This document shows, one piece after another, positions 36,659 through 46,155 of a stretch of DNA of 64,000 nt. This stretch comes from Furcasterigmium furcatum (Eukaryota; Ascomycota; Sordariomycetes; Glomerellales; Plectosphaerellaceae). A program made the translations under genes and the position numbers. Each line of letters begins with the position of its first letter. Positions within the stretch are counted from its first letter, which is position 1. Where the stretch lies: positions 3,100,001 to 3,164,000 of the forward strand of contig BCIA01000003.1 of the NCBI GenBank assembly GCA_001599815.1, written 5' to 3'. A model generated the notes under the pieces. The model was not told the DNA's origin and ran no database searches. It saw nothing but the letters and a program-made list of their open reading frames with translations.

Positions 36659-37425
36659 TTAGTCTTGCCTGCCCTTGAGTAACCTCTTGGTCACCTTGTC
36701 CTTCTCGATAATGTAGACGTGCGCACCCCAGCCGGACAGGGCATCTCTGTCAACGGCGTTGAGGAGCGCCTGAGAGACGGTTTCGAAGAGCGCATCAGGG
36801 CCCTGCGTCGCGATACAAGTCAGCGAAAACCCAAAACACTACCCAGCAATCTAATGCCTGCTGCGCGGACGACTCACCAGATCCGGCTCCCACAAGCTCT
36901 CGCACATGCCGAAGAGCTGCTCGCTCGCAGTGCCGGAGACGATGAAGTCCTTGGCGAAGTCGATGCAGCCGATGCTGTCGAAGCCGCAGATGAAGGGCTT
37001 TCCGGTCTTGGGATCGAGGCCCGCGACGACGGGGGAGACGAAGTAGGGGCCGAAGCGGCGCTCGTAGAGCGAGGAGGAGACGAGGTTGGCGAAGGTGCGG
37101 GGGGCGATGTTGCGCTCCTCGCGGAGGCGGTACATGTTGACCTTGTAGCGGAATACGTCGCCGACGGTGGTGACGTCCGTGGCGAGGCCGGTGAGGCCGA
37201 GGAAGACGTCACCGTACTGGAAGATCTTGGGGAAGTTGTTGGAGACGGTCAGGGCCTGGAGGCCGAGGCGGAGATCGCAGGCTATTGCGACACAGTCCTT
37301 TCCGACCATGGCCACACAGGCGCCACCGTTTATGGAGAAGGGGGATGCCTAGGGAAGGGGAGGGAGGTGTTAGCTGGGAGATGCTCTGCTTCGGGACAAG
37401 GCTGATGATGGAAGGGCAGTACCAT
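36659..37425 (-). CDS. PUP3: 20S proteasome subunit beta-3
   Basis: Structural, non-proteolytic beta subunit of the 20S core in the ubiquitin-proteasome pathway. Model: complement(join(36659..36802, 36878..37348, 37423..37425)), 205 aa, the exact usual family length. The first coding exon is the ATG alone. After a 74-nt intron (GTACTG donor, CCCTAG acceptor) the protein runs ASPFSINGGACVAMVGKDCV, as expected for beta-3. Further matches: VFLGLTGLATDV, SSLYERRFGPYFV, DFIVSGTASEQLFGMCESL and, after the second intron (75 nt, GTGAGT...ACGCAG), DALSGWGAHVYII. As in other beta-3 subunits there is no propeptide or N-terminal catalytic Thr. Shares a 677-bp divergent promoter with a UBX-domain gene. 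Confidence 0.95.
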
Positions 37426-38102
37426 GTTGGCTCCTGTGATCAAGGATTACGGTGTTTTCGGCTCGTCAATCGGGTAGTGGGGATGAAGCGCAGTGAGTTG
37501 ATGAAGGAGGCCGTGGGGGAAGCTGCGATTGCTTCGCGTCGATGGTTGTCGTGATGGGTTGTGTTGGTGGGATAGGTAGCTTGGGTGTCGAGACGTTCAG
37601 TCGAATAGCTGGAGCAAGGCAAACACGACATGCGCGGCTGGTGGAAGTCTGGGGATCCGCACATTGGCCCCTTGGAGCTTGGTGATTGGCCCGAGCTCCT
37701 CCACTGAGTGCTCCCACCGCCGCCTGGCGATAACGATAAGGCCTCCTAAGCGTTCCTGCCTGTACCGTCATCCCGCCCCCTTGTGGCACCTGCGGCACCA
37801 GGCCCCTACCTCCATTACCTCTAGGCAATCTGATTACTTCACCATCCCTTCTACCTCACCCACAGTCACCAAGAAAGCTTCTGTGCTGTTCTCTCAAATT
37901 CGACAGCTTAGAAGAAGACTGAGAACGACATCAACCTCACCTCCTGAGCGTGGCGCTCTTTGTTCATCACTGTGTCCGCCGAGCGCCTACCCCACCATTT
38001 GCGGACTCGTCCGCCGTCAATCCAGGAAGACCTACCTACACCGAAGGCGAACGAACATTTTGTCGACCGCATACCTTGCAGAATTGATTCGCTTCGCACA
38101 TT
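37426..38102. promoter_or_regulatory. Bidirectional promoter region of PUP3 and UBX gene
   Basis: 677 bp between divergent ATGs. Contains an inverted CCAAT (ATTGG, 37685-37689) about 260 bp upstream of the PUP3 start, and pyrimidine-rich stretches before the UBX start. I did not find an exact yeast-type PACE (GGTGGCAAA). Frames inside are short and featureless. Confidence 0.5.
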
Positions 38103-39684
38103 ATGGCCTCGCATGTCACTGTCATAGGCTCGGACCTGAGACGGGCAACCGTCAAGGTCAACCCGGGCACTTACATGACAGATGTTCTCCAGGAGGCCTG
38201 CAAGAAGCTGGGCCTGTCCAGCGACAAATACCTTCTCAAGTACGTCCTGGCCTCATAGATGAGCTTCAGGCCTTCAAATTCTAACATTTGTGTCTTCCAG
38301 GAGCAAGCAGAAGCAGGTCGACCTCTCGGTCGTCTGGCGGCAAACCGGCCTCTCCCCTGGCGCGAAGCTCGAACTTGTCCAGAAGTCCAAAACACCCTCA
38401 GCAGTCTCAGTAGCCCTGCAGCTGCCCTCGCCAGAAGCGAACGCTGCACCGGGCGGCCGTTTGATGGAGAAGTTCCCGAGCGATCTGGCGCTGTGGAAAG
38501 TGTTGCGCCAGTTCGAAAGCGGGACTGCGAGCCAGGGCAGGAATATCAACCTCACAGCTCGTGGCGTGGCACAGACAAGCGGCGCGTCTCAAAGCGGCAG
38601 TGGACAGCTCTACTACGAGACCCCGGTTCTGAATATTATGGGAAGGGAATTGGGCACCCTGGTCGACTTTCAGAAAACCCTTTCTCAGCTGGGCTACAAC
38701 TCGGGGAGTGTGCTGATCCGGCTGTCTTTCCGGAGAACGGACAAGACGCTGTTCGAGGCCATGGAAGAGATCAGCAAGCACTTTGCTGAGGTTGAAGAAG
38801 AGGAAAAGAAGCCTGTCGTCGCGGTAGCCGCGACAGTAGACGCGCCATCTGCCGCAGAGTCTTCTGCATCGACGGACGTCCCGGAACCACAGACACGAGA
38901 GCCAGAAGCGGCCCCTGAGCCGGCGCCCACACATACTGCGCCTGAACAAGGCGAACAGCAACCCTCTTCATCTGCCGATGCTATGGACGTGGACTCTGTC
39001 GCTCCCTCCGATCCACTCCAGCCCGTTGGCATCTTCCAAGCACCCAGTGGTACAACTCCAATTGCTGCACTGGCACCTGTGGACGAAACAGACTACACCC
39101 CTTCCATAGCCCACGCCCAGCTGCATCAAGCTAGGCTGCTGCAAAACTCCCAGAACAAGAGGCTGCTTTCGGACAAGGAGCTCGAGGCACAAGCCCAGGC
39201 CCAAGAGGCCAAGCTTGCTGCCGTGACAGCTCTTGTTGTCAAGGTCCGCTTCCCGGACAATACATCTGCCCAGTGGAGTTTTGGCCACGAGGCCACCGGT
39301 GCTCTGATCTACAAGGGTGTACGATCAGTCATGGCCAACGAGACTCAGAAGTTCAGACTGGTACTGCCTGGAAGCCAAACCGTCATCAAGGACAATGAAG
39401 GACCGAGGAACCTTCTCATCCATGATTACAAGTTGACGAGGAATGTGCTCATCAACTTCGTCTGGGACGACAGCGTCCCTGTCGCGGTGCGTCAGCAGCC
39501 CTTCCTAAAGGGCAGCGTTGCACAGAAGGCGACAGCCGTGAAAGTGCCCGAGGCGCCAAAGGGCGAGGTGGACACGAACGACCGCCAGCAGTCAGCCCCG
39601 TCCTCAAAATCTGGCAGTGGCGCAAGTCTAGGCGACGAGGTCGCGAAGAAGCTTCCCAAGTGGCTCAAGCTTGGGAAGAAATAG
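38103..39684 (+). CDS. UBX-domain protein, TUG/ASPSCR1 (yeast Ubx4) type
   Basis: Adaptor for the Cdc48/p97 ATPase in ubiquitin-dependent protein handling. Model: join(38103..38239, 38301..39684), 506 aa; the 61-nt intron has GTACGT/TTCCAG. The N-terminus (1 to about 75) matches the TUG-type ubiquitin-like domain: VTVIGSDLRRATVKVNPGT, LQEACKKLGL, and after the junction SKQKQVDLSVVWRQTGLSPG. A long middle part follows, with an acidic Pro/Glu/Ala segment (about 175-245). The C-terminal UBX domain (about 350-435) contains LVVKVRFPDNTSAQWSF, KFRLVLPGS and an FVWDDS ending. The last 60 residues are polar with a basic end. The ATG is the first in frame after the leader. Divergent from PUP3. Confidence 0.92.
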
Positions 39685-40078
39685 ATTTATCTGGGTATTG
39701 CGGGGGAGGTGGGGAGATAGGTTTGCATCAAGCGTCACGATAGATTCACGAATTGCAAACGCATCTGATAATGTCTTGGAGGGTCTTGTGGTTCATGTGA
39801 TATTTGGTTGGTATTGTTCGTCATGACCTCCGCTGCATCCCGTATTCCGTGAAGCCGCAGAGAAAACTAACGTCCCTGAATAGCAGAGAGCCACGACCGG
39901 GGGCCTCTCCCGTCCTTGTGGAAGAGTGTCCCCTGCAAAAAAGAGTTTTGCCCGCACGCCGAGACCATGATTTTGATTACGCATCCGAATGCGCAAATGG
40001 GTAGAAACCTTGCAATCGTCGTCCAGACTCGCTTTTCCATCCAACTCCCCGTCACCGCCACTCTACAAGAGAAGAGAT
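39685..40078. other. Convergent 3' intergenic region
   Basis: 394 bp between the UBX and eL36 stop codons on opposite strands. No gene or notable repeat seen. Confidence 0.6.
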
Positions 40079-40811
40079 TTAGTGGCCGGCACGGCGGGAC
40101 TCGGCGATGACGCGCTGGAGCTCATCGACCTTGGCCTTGGCGCGGCCGAAGGTACCGAGCTGTGATATAAGTGTCAGTATCAAGCCCTGTGGCAGCGAGG
40201 CGGTCGGTGAAGCATACCCTCTTCTTGGCGAGCTTACGGGCGCGCTTGTCCTTGGAGTTGCGGAGCAGTTCGATGACGCGGCGCTCGTAGGGGGCAAGGC
40301 TGGTAGGAATATGTTAGCAAGTGGCTGTATGAACAGATGGACAACCCCGATATATCCCCTGCGCCGCGAGCGACATTGCGATGTGGGATGCGCGCAGACC
40401 AACGACGACGCATATCCACTCAATTCCCTTCGTCCTTCGATCCCCTGCCGATTCCATGAGAGAAAGATGTAGACTTACCCGGAGACCTCACGGACAACAT
40501 CCCTCACGAAGGAGGTGCGCTGGGAGAGCTTGCCCTTGAGCGAAGAGACGCGGGGCTTGGAAACGCGGGCGGTGGTTTTCTGTTAGACGGAAACAAGACG
40601 AACCGGTCAGCCTATCTGTACGCTTCGAGGGTCCATCATCTGCAACGTATTCCACTCGGCCTTCTGCGATCCGATCCTGGTGGAGGGGAAGGCTTCATCG
40701 GCGAGGGAGGTTGTCGGACGGTGCAGAGATCCTCCAGGAGGTGAGACAACGTACGAAGCCCTTGTTGTTGCCGACGGCAAGGCCGGTGCGGGTAGACTGC
40801 TCCTTGGCCAT
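40079..40811 (-). CDS. RPL36: 60S ribosomal protein eL36
   Basis: Large-subunit cytosolic ribosomal protein. Model: complement(join(40079..40159, 40218..40299, 40479..40579, 40755..40811)), 106 aa, normal for the family. Exons encode MAKEQSTRTGLAVGNNKGF, then KTTARVSKPRVSSLKGKL plus a VRDVVREVSG segment, then LAPYERRVIELLRNSKDKRA plus RKLAKKR, then LGTFGRAKAKVDELQRVIAE and an ESRRAGH end. All four join in frame with good donors (GTACGT, GTAAGT, GTATGC) and CAG acceptors. Introns from 5' to 3' are 175, 179 and 58 nt, the first two long for this window. Very basic, as expected. Confidence 0.96.
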
Positions 40812-41862
40812 TGTTGAGGTGTTCGGGGGTTGTCGACGGGGTGGTTGTCGATTTCGGTCACTGGGCGATGGGAGGGGAGAAGGTCAGTCGGAAGGAGGCT
40901 CGAAGATTTTCGCGGACCTGGGCGAAATTGGAGCCTCGGGCGGGCAAAATTTCTGTGTGCGGTGGGTCACGTGCTCGAGTGAGGACCTACCGAGCGAATG
41001 CCATTCGGGGACTGTGAGGTGGAGACCACATTGATAAGATAAGCGCCCCCAACGTTCTGGATGGCGAGACGTCGAGCATTCCGCGGCTGTTCTTCACCAC
41101 AACGAAGGTGACTGGAAGTTTGACATCTCGTCCGACGTGACGCTCGCTGTTTGCCTGCCGAGTTGCCGCATGGGGCTCTCGTGATAGCGGCCCGTGATAT
41201 CGGGTTGTGCATGGCGTGTCCTACTGTTAGGATTGCTCAACCACGCAACACCGCACATCGCACACCGGGCAATGGGTTTCCATTTATAATCAGCCGTCAT
41301 GCAACGGTGCATGTGCTTAAGAACAAGCTGGCATGGGAGACAAATTTACGAACCGATCAGCCTCAGTGCCGCGTGTCTCCTCGAGAGGCCATCGAGGAGT
41401 GCTGGTTGAAACACCTTGCCAGCTTGCTTTGCTTGCCAGTCCACCAGCCCAATCAGAGGGCAACCCAACAGCCGGCCCCTCTCGTGTTTCCGCATAATGC
41501 CAATGCCTCCGACGCCGTTCCACTGATCCTCCCTGAAATCGGGCAGTGAGGGTACACCAGGCGGCCCATTGCATCAGCGATCGGCAGTTGCTGCCCACTT
41601 GGGGATCCATGCTCCTTTGTCGGCCCCCTTTTGGGAGCTGCAAGGGGCGGAGTGCGAGGTCCTCCGAGCCATGGGAATTCTGGGGCAGTCGATGATGGAT
41701 GCCTTTAAGAGACCGAGTCTTCCAGGACTTTGGGCTTCTGTTCCTGGAGCATTCATCATTTGATAGGTACTTCGGATATTTCACTTCATCACCTCGTTTG
41801 CCTTCGAGTAGACTCAGAGCCTGCCAACCCCAAAGTCAAACAACGCCAACTCTTCCCACGTC
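40812..41862. other. Divergent region between eL36 and secreted-protein gene
   Basis: About 1.05 kb. Contains a CCAATCAG element at 41449-41456. The 41151-41549 plus frame has no recognisable domain and is not called. Confidence 0.45.
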
Positions 41863-42463
41863 ATGAATCAGCTCCTGTCCCTCCTCATTCTTGCCGCGCC
41901 GTCGGTCAACGCTATGGCAGCCTACATGGCCCAGGTGCCTCAGCAGCTCCGGGCGCTCGTTGAATCCGACGAGTGCATCCTGCCAGAAGACTTCACCATC
42001 TCAAACTTTGATGCCGTGTCCCAGGATGGCGGCGAGACGCTAGACGCATTCCAATTCGGATTCCTCGATGACAAGACGAGTATCACCACGACGTGCTACT
42101 TCAACTCGACGTCTGAGCCCATTGTCGAGGGCGGCAGGACGCCTAAATACCCCTGTGAAGATGCTCGGGCGCTCTTCATCTGGCAGAACTCTCAGTTGAC
42201 AATGGTCGAGAAAGTCTGCCCAGGAGACGACGGGTGCGTGCATGGTGCTCCTTGACATGGTCATTGTCGCTAACAACGGTTGTAGAACTGCTGATTACGA
42301 GGCTGCCGGAACGGCGGTCATCGAGGTCAACTGCGACGATGGAGGTGTCGATGCGGATACGGAGGCGTGTGCAGCGGGATGCAAGGCCGAGGACGTTACG
42401 GCCAGGTTCGCCAGCCTTTCGCCAGTTCCCCAGGATTCGGGCAACACGACGGTCGATGCCTGA
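41863..42463 (+). CDS. Small secreted cysteine-containing protein, 182 aa
   Basis: Not assigned to a family with confidence. Model: join(41863..42233, 42286..42463); the 52-nt intron has GTGCGT donor, GCTAAC branch and TTGTAG acceptor, and the frame continues. Residues 1-17 (MNQLLSLLILAAPSVNA) are a clear signal peptide. The mature part is acidic, with about seven Cys (ECIL, TCYF, PCED, VCPG, NCDD, ACAAGC), one N-glycosylation sequon (NST) and a second NTT near the C-terminus. The DFTISNFDAV...FQFGF...TTCYFNST pattern faintly recalls AA1-like fungal secreted proteins, which I cannot confirm. It lies 633 bp upstream of a secreted lipase on the same strand. Candidate effector-type or wall protein by inference only. 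Confidence 0.78.
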
Positions 42464-43096
42464 ATGTCGAAGAGCAGCCATGAGCGCATCCGTGAGGATG
42501 TTAGCACACGGGTACGGCCCCTTGCCCAGCAATTAATCATGACTATGGGGGCAGCCCCTAAATAAACGTATACGGGCTGCTCAACGCTGTCTCGTAATCA
42601 GAATCATGACTGTTCCAGTTGTGTCGTCGAGTGTACCAAACGGACGGAGAGTTCACATAGGTGGTCAAGTGATGTTGAGGGGACCCATATGCACTGTCTG
42701 CCGTGTGTGGAGAAATCCATGGGCCAGATTCTGGGGGAAAGGCCCCGCCAGCCACTCAGGTGACCGGCTGAGCATGACTGCCGCGGATCCCAGCCGCCGA
42801 ATGACCTCACTGCGTCCGGTGTCACGCTCTTCCCCGGTCACGCCCAAACAAGTCAACCAGGTCGTTGACCGCATCACTCTCGTCCTGTCAATAATTACTA
42901 TCCAGGGCCTCGATATCATGTGCCCTGAGCCACGGGCGGTGTCTTGACCTTGGCAATCCCTTCTACTCGACATCCCACCTAGCAATTCGACTTCGCGTCT
43001 TGCTCACAGCTTCAGCCTGTGCTTAACGAGAATGATCCCGACGACCTGAGTATGACATAAACCTCTCCATACATACACTCCGAACCACCTACGAAA
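42464..43096. other. Spacer between secreted-protein and lipase genes
   Basis: 633 bp holding the 3' flank of one gene and the promoter of the next. No coding frame with support. Confidence 0.5.
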
Positions 43097-44353
43097 ATGC
43101 GAACATCAAGATTAGGCACCGTTCTTCGACTCGCCTGGCTGTCTTCGCTCGTCGCAGCGGCAGTCGCAAACGACCAGCAGCCGCTGGCACCAGCCGAAGA
43201 TGAGCCTCAGCCGATCTCCGTGTCGCTCTTCTCCTCCCTCGAGCGCATGTCCCGTCTCGTCGACATAGCCTACTGCGTCGGCACTACCGGCGTCTCCGAG
43301 CCCTTCTCCTGCGCCTCCCGCTGCAGGGAGTTTCCTACTCTCACGCTCTCGACGACGTGGAACACGGGCATCCTGATGAGCGACAGCTGCGGCTACATTG
43401 CCGTGGACCATGGCGCTCGCCGCGATGATGCCGATGATGAGGCGGAGGACCGGCTTGGAGAGAAGGCCATCGTTGTCGCGTTTCGCGGGACGTACAGTAT
43501 CGCCAATACCGTGGTCGATCTCAGCACTGTCCCGCAGGAGTACGTCCCGTACCCGTCACCGGATGACGGCGTCGACAGACCCAAGGAACCGCAGCACCGG
43601 TGCAATAACTGTACGGTCCACAGCGGCTTTCTCGAGTCCTGGCGACAAGCACGGAAGCTCGTGATCCCCCAACTCCAGGAGCTGAAGAAGACGTATTCAG
43701 ACTACCCGATCCAGCTTGTCGGCCACAGCCTGGGTGGCGCTGTCGCTATGCTCGCCGCGCTAGAACTGACCGTGTCTCTCGGATGGGATGACACGATCAC
43801 CACGACCTTTGGCGAGCCCAAGGTCGGCAACCAGGGCCTTGTCGACTACGTCGATGCCGTCTTCAATCTCGGCGAGGATGACAACGCCGATCCGGAGAAG
43901 AGGGTGTATCGCCGGGTAACCCACGTCGACGACCCGGTGCCGATGCTCCCCCTCACAGAATGGGGATATAGGCCTCACGGCGGCGAATTCTTCATCAGCA
44001 AAAAAGAGCTGTCACCCTCCGTCGAGGACGTCGTCATCTGCCACGGTGCTGGGGATCGCAATTGCGTCGCCCAAGGGGATGTCCATCCTGACGAGGTCGA
44101 GGAGATGCAAGCACTTGCCGCAGACCCTCACCTGGAGCTCGAGCCGGACTTCGAGGTCAAGGCGGATGAGGGGGACGGAATCAGACTGACCAAGAGATTC
44201 CCGGCGCGATTCAAGCTGTGGCAGCTCTTCTTCGCGCACCGGGATTACTTCTGGAGGATTGGGCTCTGCGTGCCTGGCGGCGACCCCGCTAACTGGGGGA
44301 GGGAGAAGTATCCAGTGCCGATGCCCGACGATGCCTTGCCCGATGAGCTCTAG
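43097..44353 (+). CDS. Secreted class 3 (fungal triacylglycerol) lipase
   Basis: Alpha/beta-hydrolase that cleaves ester bonds of acylglycerols outside the cell. Single exon, 418 aa. Residues 1-24 form a signal peptide ending AAAVA. Nucleophile elbow GHSLGG has Ser211; the catalytic Asp is in HVDDPVPMLP (Asp278 or Asp279); His381 is in FFAHRDYFW; spacing and order fit class 3 lipases. VVAFRGT matches the strand and oxyanion region. Cys pairs at CNNC (about 172-175) and along the N-terminal part suggest disulfides. Unusual is an acidic/basic insertion near residues 108-121 before the IVVAFRGT strand. After the Asp comes a charged segment (about 325-365). Start context AAAATGCG; no upstream in-frame ATG. 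Neighbouring secreted protein is on the same strand. Confidence 0.93.
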   Translation: MRTSRLGTVLRLAWLSSLVAAAVANDQQPLAPAEDEPQPISVSLFSSLERMSRLVDIAYCVGTTGVSEPFSCASRCREFPTLTLSTTWNTGILMSDSCGYIAVDHGARRDDADDEAEDRLGEKAIVVAFRGTYSIANTVVDLSTVPQEYVPYPSPDDGVDRPKEPQHRCNNCTVHSGFLESWRQARKLVIPQLQELKKTYSDYPIQLVGHSLGGAVAMLAALELTVSLGWDDTITTTFGEPKVGNQGLVDYVDAVFNLGEDDNADPEKRVYRRVTHVDDPVPMLPLTEWGYRPHGGEFFISKKELSPSVEDVVICHGAGDRNCVAQGDVHPDEVEEMQALAADPHLELEPDFEVKADEGDGIRLTKRFPARFKLWQLFFAHRDYFWRIGLCVPGGDPANWGREKYPVPMPDDALPDEL

Positions 44354-44790
44354 GACAATACCGGCGGAGGAGAGCGTCGCTCAGAGCTGTAAGTCGGTAC
44401 GAACGACTGTATTTGTAGAAGCATGAGCAGAGGTTTGTGTTGCTTCAGCGACTGCTTGAGGGAACTCGGCCCGATTTTACGAAGAATAGGATTGACGAAT
44501 ACGTTTGAAAATAGAATTGAAGTGATTACCCAGGGCTGTTGTACACAGATGAACATGAAGTTCCACGGCGTTGCTTCTCTGACAATGTGGGAGCTGCCGC
44601 CATTTGAGTGAGGCTGTCTGCCCAGATATGCGCAGTATTAGGCAGCCACATTCGCGCGCCGACACCAAACAGGGTTGATCCCATGGTGATGGTAGCTCCA
44701 GAGCCCTTTTCAGAGCAAGCTGTTCCTCAATTCGACACTTTCAGGTAGTTTCAAATGCGTCAAGCGTTCAGGCGACATTGATAACCTTGC

Positions 44791-44814
44791 CTGGCAACCT
44801 GGCAACCTGGCAAC
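44791..44814. repeat. 3 x CTGGCAAC tandem repeat
   Basis: Three perfect adjacent copies of an 8-bp unit, followed by a diverged CTCGCC. Confidence 0.95.
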
Positions 44815-45520
44815 CTCGCCTCATCGAGGCATGCTGAGATGGGGCACCTCGTGAGAGAACTGGCGGGGATTATCTAAGCACTCCAGCTTGGCTTGGGCGT
44901 TTCAAATGTCACGTGTAATTTGTTTCGTCTGGACTCGCACGTTGAGATCACCGACCAAAACAAACAATGAGGGTGGAAGTGGGGCGATCCCGGGCTACGA
45001 CAGAGTCTCGGGCGGCAAGGTATCTGCTATCTCTTCCCATGAGGGGTAGCTCATAAGCGCTGACTGCGATGGGCGCCTTTGTTTTGTGGTACTTGAAGAG
45101 AGACGCTGGGCTCATTTCCAGTCAGATGTCAGGCCGGGAACACAAAGGCAGACAAGGCCCCAACAAAAGATACCTGAACCCTGCCCCAGGCTGTGCGAGC
45201 GCAAAATAGCAGTGGGACACGACGGAGAATGAGGGGTCCCGGGAGAGGGGCCGTTCGCTGGGCTGGGCTGGGCTGGATTGTGGACTGTGGGCTGTGGGCA
45301 GCCCTGCCGGTGCGCTGGCCGTCTGGAGTCAGGTGGTCGATCAATCATGGACAGCTCACACGCCGGTAGAGAAGGAGTAAGCACCGGATTTCCATGGATC
45401 AGGGACTATGCCGGGTGCATCGTCGGTGCCGTTCCGTAAGTACGGCGGCCTCCATGGCCTGGGCGAGCGCACGATGGTGGATGATATTCGGCCAGCCCGA
45501 CAGGACGACGACACAGCCTG

Positions 45521-45555
45521 ACCTGACCTGACCAGACCAGACCAGACCAGACCAG
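45521..45555. repeat. Pentamer tandem repeat, 2 x ACCTG then 5 x ACCAG
   Basis: Seven adjacent 5-bp units with a single-base switch between the two unit types. A GGGCT-type pentamer run lies 250 bp to the left (45257-45275). Confidence 0.95.
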
Positions 45556-45836
45556 GGCTGCTGATGAAGTCCAACTCCCAGGTCGGGTCGGGGTGTCTGA
45601 TGAGATCCACGGATGATGGGGTTGAAGGGAAATAGAAAGCGAACCGAAACGTGAACAAGTAGCTTGCAAGGGGGTGAATGCTGCCCATTCACGTTGCGCG
45701 CGCCGGTTGTCCCTGCCGTACCCTGTCTGGTCCCTCTTTCCCTGGGCTCGTGCTGGGTGGCTGCCATAGGCTCACCGCGGCCTCAGGAAGGGAGCCAGTC
45801 CAACCCCGAAGAATCCATTGGAAGGGAAAGAGGGAA

Positions 45837-45851
45837 CCCCCCCCCCCCCCC
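45837..45851 (+). repeat. 15-nt poly-C tract
   Basis: Uninterrupted run of C between AGGGAA and CATAGAG, 305 bp upstream of the 14-3-3 ATG. Confidence 0.95.
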
Positions 45852-46155
45852 ATAGAGCCCAGCCAAACAGCCGGCCGACAAATCTTCACCAAACTCGCAA
45901 CTTCCCTCCCCTAGCGACCACCTGCCACGCCCACTCCGCCGCCCCCCAAACCCTGAACTGCTCACTCCCCCCGTCGCACTTAGCTCAACACCTACACCTT
46001 TTCCCTCACTCTCTCCCAAACAACACCACAACCAAAACGCAATCGAGGCCTTCCTCTCCCACAACCCGCGACATCTCTCTCGCCCTCATTCTTCCATCTC
46101 CCGAATTCCTCTTCAAACCCCAACCAGCGCATCCCCATTCCCGGCCAAGCCCAAC

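Larger units (their letters stand above)
44354..46155. other. Intergenic region upstream of 14-3-3 with short repeats
   Basis: 1.8 kb without a supported gene. Opposed frames (for example minus 45399-45767) are driven by the repeats. Holds three CTGGCAAC units, pentamer repeats at 45257-45275 and 45521-45555, a 15-C tract, and a pyrimidine-rich leader from about 45.9 kb. Confidence 0.55.

Noticed and set aside
37426..38102. Yeast-type PACE proteasome element in the PUP3 promoter
   Set aside because: No exact GGTGGCAAA on either strand; only loosely similar GGTGCC sequences.
40580..40754. Possible C/D box snoRNA in eL36 intron 1 (ATGATGG and CTGA on minus)
   Set aside because: The C box has a mismatch and sits too close to the D-like box; no convincing terminal stem.
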